This document shows, piece after piece, positions 39,534 to 50,972 of a stretch of 64,000 bases of DNA. The notes under the pieces are model-generated. The model searched no databases. It had not been told where the DNA came from and was given only the letters and a program-made list of their open reading frames with translations. The stretch is from Grammothele lineata (taxonomy: Eukaryota > Basidiomycota > Agaricomycetes > Polyporales > Polyporaceae), in contig NDFF03000138.1 in NCBI GenBank assembly GCA_002150815.3, positions 1-64,000 on the forward strand, given 5' to 3'. Within the stretch, counting starts at the first letter, position 1, and every line of letters begins with the position of its first letter. A program made the position numbers and the translations under genes.

Positions 39534-40712
39534 GTGGTGATTGTGGCGACGAGGCACGAGGAATGTCACATCAGTCGCCGGTGCATCGAGGACATTGTTA
39601 GGTACAGCGCGCTTCCTTTTCCACATATTAGCAAGAAAGGTCTTCCCGCTACGCACTGTTTGGGAGGTGAAAATTCGATACATATTTAATCTGTCAGTCA
39701 GGAATAATGGCAACCCCGTGACCTAATTTGCTACAGCAACGGCTGGATCTCTGACTCTACGCGCTTCCTTGATACTGCAAACTAAACGATCTTGTCTCGT
39801 ACGTTGGCCTCAGCTATACCTCAAAATCATCCCAAGGTTGACGCGCAACCACCGACAGATTTTAGGCACTCCGACTACGTTAGCGTTGTCTGCGAATGTC
39901 CTAGTCGAGTCCACACAGTTCATACACAATTAGAGCGGGTACTTCTTCGACATCGCCCTGTCCTCCTTCGAAGCTTGACTAGAGCGATCGTCAAAGAGAC
40001 GGGTGATCTACCATGAGCCGCGAACATGTCATATCTTCGCACCACCTGTCCCCCCTAATTGTTTGAGCAATTGAAGGCCCCTCTAAACTGAACGCCACGG
40101 CTTGTCATGTCGAGCACCATCCTGTCATCGGTGAGCATAATTTGTAGTGCTCGCATGATGGACCTTGTCAAAAACAAAGTAGTCACAATCTCCTCAGGTA
40201 CCTCGGAGGATTGGCAACCACGTTGTGCCTTTGCTCTAGAGTCTGGACGTTCGTAAAGTTCATCCTCTACGTCAAACGTCCGACGCAGTGCCACCTCAAC
40301 TTAACTCCGGGCCAATCCGAGTGGAACGTCGCTGTAAATAGGGGGAACGTGCGAGCCGGAGCTTGATGGTTCCGAGTTCTCGCCAGGTTCAAGGATGACA
40401 TGTTGACAGCATGTACTGGATCCGAGGCCTGGAGGATTCTCATAGCGCTCAAGGGCCCTATCGGCAAGATATACGGTGACTGGCGTCTTTTGGGCGAACC
40501 TCGTGCGCCAGACTAAATCTCATATATGTACGAGCTCTGCACACGCCAGGCCCCCAACATCCTTGGACGATCATTCCCTCCCGATCCCCCTTGCCACAGA
40601 CAAGTTGTCCGGATCTCCATTCAAGCATTGTGTCTAAGATTCTTCAAGGTTAGCAATTCATTGTACTCCCTGTAGCATACCACTAATAAGTGTTATTGGG
40701 CCCCAACCACAG
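39534..40712. other. Unassigned 1.2-kb interval
   Basis: Between the laccase stop and the aegerolysin-like gene. No supported exon or repeat; the ATG at 40713 is directly preceded by an AG that would also suit a 3' splice site, so a 5' exon in this interval is possible. Confidence 0.3.
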
Positions 40713-43403
40713 ATGCCAGACTTCGCGTGCCATATAACCGTGATCAATAAGACCAAGGAGAATCTAAAGAAAGAGTATGCCACTGCCAAGTGGGGATCTT
40801 GGGTCGACATTCCTGATTTGATCGAGGCGGGTAAAGAGGCAACTTTTCAGATCAAGGACAGTTTCGGATTTGCCGGCTCGGAGGGCGAATTTCAGTTCTC
40901 CGTGCACCACGCTGGGGAAGAAGCTCGCAGGGCCAACTTGACAGCCTATCAGGAGTGCCCATGGGGTACTGAGAACAACGCCGTCCGCGTCACGCCACTC
41001 TCTCCTGCAGCACTGTATGATGCGTACTTCGAGGCTCGTGTCGGCGACGGGGAGTCGAGGCGCAACCAGGTCGACGGCAGCGGCCATCCGGTCTACGTAA
41101 CATACACCGTCCAATACCAGAAGAAACGCTACCGCTTCCAGCTCATACGCATCAGGTCCTCTTCGTCCCATCCCGTTCGTAACTCACGCAAGGAGCTTAT
41201 GATCCCCGGGCCATTATACACCCTCTGGGAGGCCGGGACCGCCTCGTCATGGGCTGACGGAAGCCGTGGATCCTTCGCGCCCGCAGTGTTTGCGTACGAC
41301 TTCCAGTCACCTGTGCCCAACGAGAAGCGCTCTCTTGAAGTTACGGTGAAGCCACTGGATTTGGAACTCGTTGGCGCGGAATGCATCGTATATGGATATG
41401 TCGATGGCGAACGTGTATTCCAAACCGACTACTTCTTCATCAAGTCGTTCGAGGAGGTCACCGAAACGGCAAATGTGGTCAAGCCATACAAAAGCTCCAC
41501 TCCCTTCACATGCAACGCAGACGTCGAGTGGCGAATGGAGTTGCGGCTCTCGGACGAGGCCGCCGAAGCCGCTGGTCCGAATCGGACTCGTTTGGAGCTC
41601 TACTGGATCGCCACCACTATCCATCGTGCATTCCGTAACGGCATTCCCGTCGGCGTCTTGCGGGCGGCCCTCGGCGGCCGCCGAGGGACAGAAGCGCTGG
41701 CCTCGGACCCCACCGGTCCTAGCGAAGCCAGAGTGGCGAAGACGACCACATCGGTCTTAGACGCCAACCACTCTAGCTATTATGAGGAGATGACGACATT
41801 GGTGTTCTCTGGATTTCACAAGCAATACGATACCGTTGCGGGTACGGTCCTTGCATCATTTGACTCATCCTATCGTTGACTGATACAGAGTCTGCCATTT
41901 ACCACAGGCGACTCGCACTTCAACATGTATATTGACGGCGGTGTTTTCAATGAAGAGCTATATCTCTGCGAAGATGACAATGGTCGAACAGGCGCCTTAT
42001 TTCCCCACGTCAACTGCATGGACCAAGCAGCGATGCTGGAACTTTTTTGCAGCTGGCAGGGCGGTTCTCTCGGAACAAGCTGGCTGTATCAGTCACCTTT
42101 CGGATATATCCGGGATACTCATCTCGTTGGAGTCGCTGACGACACGGGTGTCCTCATACCCGTCAATAACCCATTCTTCGGCACAGACCGCACGCGCGCT
42201 CACGTCGACATCAATGACCAGGGCCGCGAGCGTTTCCTCTGCCATGTGTATGTCGGGCATTCAAAACCGTTTGACTCTCTGCACGATGGTGTATACGACG
42301 CGTGTGGTGGCCCTCACCTCGGAACGGAGAACGCCGGAGAGTATCTCGCATCCAGCATCGACACGACCACGAACCTATATGTTGTCAACCACACAACCCC
42401 CGGCACCGTCACAAACATCGTCCAGGGCCAGGGCGTAACTGAGATCGATCATCAATTCGGAGCAGCCTCTGTGGGTCTACGTCAGCAACGGATGGTTCCC
42501 GTCCTCGCAGAGAAGGTGCTTTCCATGTTGTGCAATCCTGTTTCCGAGACAGACGACGTGACACATGCCATGTGGGCCCATGTTCCAGACTGGGTGAAGA
42601 ATGTCCTCGGGACGGATTGGGACGTGCGCTTCGGACGCGTCGCAGTCGGAGACAAGACCGCACGCGCACTCTGGTACTTGGTCGATAGAGGAGACAGCGG
42701 CGCGTCGGTGCGCATAGACGTCGCGGTTGAGTCAGTCCCTGATGAAAATGGCGACACGCTCCACGTTGCACATTCCGCCGCCGCGGCGCGCGACCGGCTG
42801 GCCGACCTCATCGGAGCGACTGACCGCAGCCCGGAAGATCTGTGGGTGCGTGGCGACCTCGACGAATTCGGAGACTTCTCTCTGCAGTACTCGCCTACCG
42901 TCGGTGCCGGACGCGTCGTCGTGGTCGCCGCCAACACTGTCGTAGACATCAGGGGTATGCCGTCGACCGAGGCTCTTAAGCCGTATGCGCAGAGGCTGCT
43001 CGAGCATACTGTGCGTCACAATGGATCACTACCTGCGATGCCCGTCCTACAGGCGAGCCCCGTGAGGACTACGGGGAACGTAACCACACCGTCTGCTGCG
43101 CCGGGTGACTCCGAGGATGGGGAGGTAATTGTCGTCGCGGGGATCGGCACCCGGTTCGCTATCGCGATCGAGGTCAAGGGGCTCGTGGCTGCTGCAGGGG
43201 CGACCTGCTACAGCGACGGGCTTCTGTTCGACACCTACGCGATCGAAGAGCACGTCACCGCGCAAGGGGAGAGCGGAGAGGGTCACGTCGTCGACTTCGC
43301 ATTCGTCACGAGGGAGCTTGGCGACCAACGCGTAGGGCTTCACTTTGCGGATTCCACTACAATGGTCTCGAAGACCGTGGACATTGAAATACATGTGATA
43401 TAG
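40713..43403 (+). CDS. 874-aa multidomain protein: aegerolysin-like N-terminus, transglutaminase-like centre
   Basis: No whole-length family recognised. Exons 40713-41841 and 41908-43403 join across a 66-nt intron that carries an in-frame TGA. Residues 1-140 resemble aegerolysins, small beta-sandwich sphingolipid-binding proteins: HITVINKTKENL near the start, GFAGSEGEFQF (52-62) and the family-like ECPWGTENN (81-89). Residues about 150-380 are beta-rich with GPLYTLWEAG and TRLELYWIATT. The central part has a spacing typical of papain-fold transglutaminase-like proteins: Cys413 in VNCMDQAAMLELFCSW, His489 in FLCHVYVG, Asp507 in GVYDACGGPHLG. Residues 520-874 are further beta-rich sequence of unknown type. 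No signal peptide, as in aegerolysins. The domain calls rest on motif resemblance only. Confidence 0.7.
41842..41907 (+). other. 66-nt intron with in-frame stop
   Basis: GTACGG donor, ..CCACAG acceptor, TTGAC-type branch sequence. It is a multiple of three and contains TGA at 41877-41879, so retention would truncate the protein at 388 aa before the Cys413 region. Confidence 0.6.
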
Positions 43404-44122
43404 AGTATCAGCGCAAAGGAGGTAAGTAAAGCTGAGTTCCCTTGATCTTACGGCTTTTGGGAAACTGACGCAAACGGTGCAAGGTTTAGTCCTGAACAGA
43501 ATATAAGCAGAAGTCATCAACCACGAATAGTACAATTACGTATACGTCAAAATTGTCCTGTACTATGACTCGGAAACGATCCGCCTACAACGCCACGATT
43601 TTCTTGCGTACGACGGGGTCGAGAGATGCTTGTCATGTCGTAGTTTGCACCTAACGTCTTCAACTTGAGGAAATAACTTGTTGTGCATCACAGTGATGTG
43701 TGGTCTGCATTCGGAACCGTGACGGTGTACTGGAAGTTGGAACCCATGAGTCAGAGGCGCTCACGGAATATCGCCGCATCACAAGTCGGCAACATTGACG
43801 CCCAACAGGTTGGACCAATCCTCGGCTACGAGCTGGCATTGTCTACCAGTAACGATCGTGACATGAAGCGACCTTGTTCAAATTCCCACTATCAGGAGGT
43901 CTAGGTGGGATTGCCAGTGTTTCAGGTAAGAAACATTAGATCTTCATTACTCATCGGTAGGCTCACCATACTGAAGTAATCAGCGTTGTGACTAGCACCT
44001 AGCCCTTTTCAACTACCACTCATCGACTTGCCGTCCGTAGGCTAGCCAACAGCATCCTGCCAGTTGACACTGCTTACCATCATTTACGTGTTCATAGACT
44101 TAAAGCGACTCGCAGTTTCACT
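43404..44122. other. Unassigned interval
   Basis: 0.7 kb, short frames only. It holds the promoter of F-box copy 2; no TATA seen. Confidence 0.35.
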
Positions 44123-46130
44123 ATGGATACCAACGACCGGTCGTCCCGATATTTATGCAAAAAGCTATTAGCGACGCTGACGCTAGAACTAGAGTCCATG
44201 GGGTATGTTCCCATCACATCGTTAGCTAAGACCGTCAATAGCTGAATTCTGCTCCTTACTTCAGTAAAGAGGATGTACGTTTGATCAAATCTGCTTCAAT
44301 AAACATGCCATGACGTATCGTCAGATGAAGGCTATCAAGAACGACTTATGGGAAGCAATCTCCCTCCTCCGCCAAGCAAAGAACACACGTCGCCCTATCA
44401 TGTCTCTGCCAACAGAACTCCTCATCAACATTATAGAGGAGGTGGAAAACGCGTCGACTCTCGAAGTCGATTGGACGCTCGAACGGTTCTGGGCTCCATC
44501 CTTCAGGGATAGCTCCGTGCTGATTCACCTGTCACAGACTTGTCGCCGGTTCCGCGACATCATCCTTTCCCACTCAAAACCCAGTTGGTGGGCCCACATC
44601 TGCCGCCGCGCGGACCCAGTTATCCCGACGCTTCTCTCCCGGAGCGAAGACCTGCCCCTTGCCGTCGTCATTAATGGGACGTCCGGGACGACCAACACGC
44701 TCCGCGCATACTACGCCTCCATAGTGCCACGTATGCGAGAGCTACACTTCGTAGGGGTGGACTACGGTCGCTTTAAAGCCTTCAAGTCCTTCCTGCATCT
44801 CATCCACCCCGTCCTTCAAGAGCTGACATTCACCGGGGCACAGCCCACACGAGCAGAGTGGCGCAAGCACGGCCTCACGCTCGCCCAGTCACATTTCCCT
44901 GCGCTCCGCCAGCTCGTCCTCGAGGGGGTGTCGTTCCATGTTAACCGCGACGCTCCCCCCGCGCAGCTTACCCACCTCGTTCTGTCGCGCATCAGCACAC
45001 CACGGCTATACGCCAAGGTCGCGACACTCTTGGATGCATGTCCCGCCCTGCAGAGCGTTGCGCTCGTGGGCCTCTTCGATGGTGGAGAAACACCCGACCC
45101 GCCGAACCCCGCCCCCGCGCTGCCGGCCCTCCGCCGTGTTGTGTTACACGACCTCGTCGCACGTGCGCTACGATTCTACGTCGCACTTTTCGGAGGTGCG
45201 CAGCCCACCCTTGGGCTCCAGATCTCTAACGAGGGCGCGAACCTTGGTGCGTTCGCATTCGCCCCGGTGCTACATGCGCGCTTCCCGCAAGGTGCGACGG
45301 TCCTCGAGATGGCGGTCGACGCTCAGCCGCGTGCATCCAGCACGCAAGACCCCGGAGCCTGCGGTCAAAGAGAGCAGGCGCCGCAATCGGAGCAGGAACC
45401 AGACTCGGACGACGGATGCAAGTTGCGCGTGACGGTCGCGGACAACGCCGGCGCCGTTCGGGTCGCGTCGACCGCACGGCTCGTGCGCATGGCGCAACAT
45501 GGACAAGGCGCTGGGTACTGGCTCGAGAAAATGCTCTCCGACCGCACACTGCTTCTGGGCGTGCGCGAGGTGTGGCTCGTGAACCCCGGCGCGTTCGCAC
45601 GGTGCAACCCCAGCTCCGGACGCGAGTTCGACACGGCTGTGAAGAAGATAGTCGGAGCCCTCCCTGCACTGAAGACGGTCGTCCTGGTTTCGCGCGTACC
45701 GTGTCATGGCCCTGAAGAAGGCGTAGTGGACCCTCAAGCCGAGGCGATCACCCCCGACCTGTCCCTCCTCCCCAGTATACACGACACAGACTTCGAGTCC
45801 GAGCATCTTCGGGAACTGCGCCTCGTTCACTGTCTAGCTTCGGGAAGCCAAAGCGACCCCGGACGCCCTTCACTTAATATGCGTCCGAGACAACTCGACT
45901 GTTCGAAGATGCTCGCGCAGCTCGAGTCGAGCGCATACTGCTACCTCGAGGAGCTCGTCATCCAAACCACTGCAGCCTTCACGGTACACGAGTCGGACGT
46001 GGAGCTGCTGGGCGAGTACTTCGCGACGGTGCGAGTGCAGTGTGTCGACGAGGCGCCTCGCATGCCACTTCCGCCTTGTTGCACGGAACAGGACGACGGA
46101 CCCGGTGGAACTCACATGTGGAGGTCTTAG
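44123..46130 (+). CDS. F-box protein with leucine-rich C-terminal region, copy 2
   Basis: Probable SCF adaptor, paralogue of the 21.4-kb gene. Proposed exons 44123-44202, 44265-44274 (10 nt) and 44325-46130, total 631 aa; the alternative is a start at ATG 44310 with the last exon only. The F-box reads IMSLPTELLINIIEEVENA with LIHLSQTCRRFRDIILSHSK. Leu-rich segments follow (LQELTFTGA, LRQLVLEGVSF, LTHLVLSRIS, LQSVALVGLF). The C-terminal block (VREVWLVNPG; MLAQLESSAYCYLEELVIQT; ESDVELLGEYFATVR) matches copy 1 in order and spacing. Confidence 0.78.
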
Positions 46131-46817
46131 CCCCTGTCACCGCCCTACGTCGCTGCCTGTATCCCTATCCCCCACCGCCCGCCTGACCCGACATATGATT
46201 AGACCCATAGCCCCCATCCGGGCTACGCATATGTGGCAGACGAGCGACTGCAACGTCAATCGACCTCAGGTTCATCACGCACAGCTTGAGCACTTGCAGG
46301 ATAGGGGACTAGCAAACCCTGTGGCTGGCAAAAGCATCTCTGGCACGACCGTCTTAGAAAACAGCCCGATGGCGATTATCTGCGCTTTTGATGTGTGGAG
46401 GCGGTTCAGGATGAACTACGCGAGCTGACAACGGAGCGCGATGCAGAGGCAACGGTTGTACTTAGCACTAAGAATGCGATCAGAGTTCCCACTGGTTTTA
46501 TGACTAAGCTTGGACTTGAGCGGAACAACACCTCCACGACGCGTTTGTCGAAGCCCCGGGGTTCCGCATATAACGCTCCTAGTGTGAACTGTCACACTTC
46601 TGCATAGGTTTTGTGGCCGAAAGTCCACTGGCGTCGTCAAGTGCCCTGCAACATCGATGACGCGACCACAAACCACTTGACGGGATACGTGCGCACACCA
46701 GCAATAAGAACAACACAAGCACAGCGAGTACTAATTCATCATTCAAACATTCGACAACGGAGACAGATTCACACAGCAGAGGTTCACCGCTCAGACGCTC
46801 GGTTCCTCGACATCCTC
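46131..46817. other. Interval between F-box copy 2 and TIF5
   Basis: Convergent stops 0.69 kb apart; no gene recognised. Confidence 0.35.
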
Positions 46818-48208
46818 CTACTCATCGTCTTCATCGTCGTCGCTGTCGTCGGCCTCATCAAGCCACTGAACACCGATCATCAGTACAGAAGCCTACGACG
46901 CCGACGGGAGGATGAAGAGCGTACCTTCAAGAACGGCTCGCTAGCCTTGCGGACCTTCTTACTGACGTCGCGGTCGACGTACTTCTTGCTGACGTGGGTT
47001 CCCCACTGCTTGACGACTTCCTCGTCGAGTACGTCCACCTGGTAGAACGCCATGAGGATCTTCGGGACAGACGGGGTGAGGTCCGGGTGGGCAACGCCGA
47101 CGAGGCGCTCGATACCGCCCAGAAGCGACTTCTGGTGCTTCTCCGAGGTGACCATCTACGTATCATGACAGTTAGGAGGAAGCTCCGGCAGACAGCGACG
47201 AAGAGGCATACCTTCACGAAGAGGGGGGCGTACTTCGGGATCTCTGCAACGACGTTCTCGGTGAAGAGCGCCTCGCCGAGGACGACGAGCGCCTGGTGCT
47301 TCTTCGCGATGCCCAAGTCCTCCGCTTTCTTGTAGATCTCGACCGCGCCCGCGTCGCGGTTCTCCTTGACCCAGTGCCGGAGCTGCCCAAACGGACTGTC
47401 CGCGTCTTCGTCGCTGTCATCGTCACCGCCCGCGGCGAGCGAGACGGCAGCCATCTGCGACTCCACAGCCTTCATGCGCGCCTTGACGGCCTCGGGGGAC
47501 GTGTCCGCAGACCAATCCTCCTTCGCGATCTCCGTATCGGCGTTGAGCACCGCAGCCTCGGCCTTGATGCGCTTGGTGAGCTCGTCGTCGCTGTCTCCGC
47601 CGGCGTCCCCGTCGTCATCGCCGTTCTCCGGGCTTGCGGAGCCGTTCGGGGGCGTGCTGTCACCCGTGTTCTTCTTCGCCTTGCTCTTCTTGGGGTTCTT
47701 GGGCGGGTTCTTGAGGATGAACGTGGTGAGCTTGTGACGCATGTCGACGCCGGTGCGCTCGCCGCACGCCTTGCAGTCGCGGATGATGTCGTCGGTCTTG
47801 GTGATGATGAGGTCCGTCTCCGGGTTCTTGCACGACTTGCATAGGACGAACTTGTCGATGAAACCGTCGAGAAGCTCACGGAGCTTGGTCGCGTCGTGCG
47901 CGCCGTTGACGATGTAGCGGTCGTTCCGCTCGTCGAAGGACGTCTGCGCGCCAAGCTCACAGCCGAAGAACTTGGTGGGGTACGTGGGCGGGCGGCTGAG
48001 CGCACGCGCCACGTCGGACATGTTCGGGAGGACGGTCTTGATACCATTGCCCTTGCCCTCGATCTTCGTGGTCAGGAGGGGCATGCTACACGCGGAGCGT
48101 GAGACCTTCGGCAGGAAAGGGGGATTGGGCGGAGGGGACGTCAAAGACTCACCGGTAGCGGTAGAACTTGTCGTCGACATCACGACGAATGTTAACAACG
48201 GCAGCCAT
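46818..48208 (-). CDS. TIF5: Eukaryotic translation initiation factor 5 (eIF5)
   Basis: GTPase-activating protein for eIF2 in the 43S/48S complex. Start at 48208 ([19 protein letters not shown], with the catalytic Arg region of the N-terminal domain), then [20 protein letters not shown] and the zinc ribbon CKSC..CKACG. A charged linker with Asp/Glu-rich patches (about residues 190-260) leads to the C-terminal W2-type HEAT domain ([46 protein letters not shown]). The last exon gives an aromatic-acidic end [15 protein letters not shown], stop at 46818-46820. About four introns, roughly 410 aa, family length. Confidence 0.95.
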
Positions 48209-48712
48209 GCTGGGCAGATCTTAACGCTGGTGCAAGGAGATCCGTGAGCGAGAATCTTCACAACGTGCTGTGAAAAGGACATACGGTACTGAGTAGATTG
48301 GGGTGAAGCTGTCTTTTATGCGTCGGTATGCTGTTTGGAGGTCGAAGCATGAATCCTCTGCTTGCACAGAAGATGTCGGGCGCGGTGAACAAGTAGGACG
48401 AAATGGTGGACGACAGGACGCGGCGGTCGATGGGCAGCGTGGACGAAGGTGGTGGAAGGAGCGCAAGTCACGCCGGTCGACCTCCTCCCGTTTTACACTC
48501 CTCGGGCGCTGCCGGCATTATGTAAGCGCCCCGCTGAGTAAACGTGCGTGCCGCCCTCTGACAGGCCCACCTTCGTTCCGGCCGCGCACCAACGCCAGCC
48601 CGGCGAGGGAACACACGGGCAGCCATCGTTGCAACACCGCACACGCAGCATGGCCGGAGAAGCGTCATGCGCTCATCATCAGCACTGGCGGGGACACGCT
48701 GTGCCCGCGACG
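48209..48712. other. TIF5 upstream / DNMT2 downstream interval
   Basis: 0.5 kb serving as TIF5 promoter; no other gene. Confidence 0.35.
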
Positions 48713-50401
48713 CTACTCAAACAGATAGTCGATAAGTTCTCTCACGACTCGTACATTCACACTATTCCCAATTAGCTTATACTTCGTTTTCATTGAGATC
48801 TCCTCCGGCCAGACGAAATCGACGGTATGCTTGGGCGGGAGGAAGGCGAACAGCCGCAACAGCTCGGTCGGCGAGAAATACCGGAGACGCAGCGGCTCCA
48901 ATAGACGGACCGCGCCCTCTTCTCCGGCGCTCTGGCGCGCGAGGAAGTCGTCGAAGGTATCGGTGGTCTGCACGATATCAAAGTCAGCTATCCATACGAC
49001 ATCGAAGTGACTGACTTACGTCAAGACCCTCGTTCATTTGCAGGATGGACCCGGCTCGTTCTATGAGCTTCGTGTACCCTGCGAAGTATTCAGCGATTAC
49101 AGCCCACTTAGAGGTTCCGATAGCAGCTCACCGCGGGTGAAGCAGCATGTCCGTTTCGCCGAGGGCAGCACTATATCGAACAATCGCCCCCACTTCTCTA
49201 GCACCCTCTCCGGGATTGCGTGTGGATGAGGGCTAACGCCGATGTCTTCGTCAAGGTACTCGCGGAGCTCCGTGACCGAAATATCCGCCGTCTCTTCGCC
49301 GGCTTGGCCTCGAGGATCGGCCCAGTCCACGCCGTCGCCGCGGCCCGGTATGTGCCTCCAGATGCGCTCTTCCTGGCCGTCTGTTGCCGAGAACCCCATG
49401 GGGCTGGCCTTGGCGAGAAGATAGTAGCGTAGTCGAGAGTTTGGTATACCGAATTGCAACGGCGTAAGAAGTATCTCTGTTACATTGAACTTGAGGCTGC
49501 GAAGGGTAGCGAGGAGACGTAACCGTGTGCCAGAGGTCTGCACATGTGTCAGCTAGAGTTTGGAGCTACCACACGACTGAATAGATAAAGGCCAACGTCT
49601 GGGGCTGCCCTAGGATCAACCAACGCCCGCGTGTTCGTCTATAATTCAAATATCGTGGAGATCACTTCGTGAGGGAGATCATAAGTATCGTGCTGCGTCT
49701 TCGGACACCTTCGAACATAAATTTCGAGGGGATAGTGATATCGAGCTTGACCATCGAAGCGTGAGTTTGCCCAACGATGTTCTCGATTGACGCAAAGTGG
49801 AATACGAAGTGTACCAGATGTACAAGCCGGATACGCCGACACCATCGCACCTGCACACCCCACCTCCGTCTCGGACTATAAATATCACACATACCTCGAA
49901 GCCAGCAACGTTCTCAATCAGCATATACCGCGGCGCCTTGCCCATCTCGACCAGCTCCGGCAGAACCCCTTCCATCAGCCTGATAAAAGACTTGGCGCGC
50001 GGGTCCGCCGCGCCCTTAGCGAGCGGACTGAGGACTGTGTACGGCTGGCACGACGGCGAGAGCAGCCACAGCTCCGCGTCGAGGACCGCCAACTCTGCAG
50101 CGGTGAGTGCCGCGATGTCGACCTGTGTGTACGAGTGGCGAGCGTGGGTGATGGTGCATGGGTACGAAGGAGGAGAGGGTTCAGGAAGCGACCTTTCTCA
50201 CGACGTCGGGGCCATGGTTCGCCGCGTAAACGCGGCAGGCGACTTGGTCCCAGTCGAAGGCGCGAACGACCGAGCCTCCGACATTGCTCTGGGCGAGGGC
50301 AAGACCGAGGCCGCCTAGAGGGGCGTGAGCGAGCGGAGGACGGTACTATGCGAGACAGAGAGCTCACCGATGCCTGAGTAGAACTCGAGTGCGCGAACCA
50401 T
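48713..50401 (-). CDS. DNMT2: tRNA (cytosine-38-C5)-methyltransferase DNMT2/TRDMT1
   Basis: Related to DNA C5-methyltransferases but in known members methylates C38 of tRNA-Asp. Start at 50401: MVRALEFYSGIGG (motif I), then AFDWDQVACRVYAANHG. Motif IV reads LLSPSCQPYT with the catalytic Cys, motif VI IENVAGFE. After a long intron come GIPNSRLRYYLLAKA (motif VIII), the Dnmt2-specific CCFTRG stretch, LRYFSPTELLRLFAFLP, and the closing motif X YKLIGNSVNVRVVRELIDYL, stop at 48713-48715. The usual PPCQ is PSCQ. The intron at 49538-49894 is 357 nt, several times the local norm. All catalytic motifs are otherwise present. Confidence 0.93.
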
Positions 50402-50972
50402 AGGGGCGGGGTCTTCGCGACAGAGAGAACTTAGGTTCGTCAACGTGCCTCGCAACGTGGCAGGTCGCTGACCTCGTGAACGTACAAATGTATTGAAGGC
50501 GGCGGCGCGAAGAGAGGGTAGCGCAGGGTCGGGGGCACAGCAGACGGTCGGGGCAGCGCGAATGCCACAAAGCAGAAAATTGAGGTGATCCGCGCAGCGT
50601 TTGGTATGCGCCTTTCGCCTGTCCAGTCAAAGTCCGGTCAAGCGCGGGCGGCCCGCCCTACCGACCCTTCGGCGCCTGCCGTAAGGCCTCGATTATGTCA
50701 GCACAGCTCGTTCGAACAGACTCTCAGCAGTCTTGTTGCGCGGGCTGCTGCGATACCACCACCCTCGTCCCCCTCCTTCCTTCCTGCCGCCTCTCTGCCT
50801 TCCCTCCTGCTCGTTCTCTGCTTTCCTGCTCTCTATCACGAACTGCTTAATATCTTAGTGTTGTTGGAGCCGCTGCCAAACAACCTCGGGCGCCTTTCCC
50901 GTTATTGGCTTAGGGCGCAACGCTTCCCTCATTCGCTTAAGACTCCGACGGCGTCGCTGTCGTTGCGTACAG
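50402..50972. promoter_or_regulatory. Divergent DNMT2 / PHD-gene interval
   Basis: About 570 bp between the DNMT2 start and the first plausible start of the PHD gene at 50973. CT-rich plus-strand stretch at 50750-50830 and an ATTGG element at about 50904; no TATA. Confidence 0.3.

Noticed and set aside
41877..41879. TGA splitting the aegerolysin-like gene into two adjacent genes
   Set aside because: Both halves are in the same frame and a standard 66-nt GT..AG intron removes the stop and joins them exactly; the second half would also lack a sensible start.
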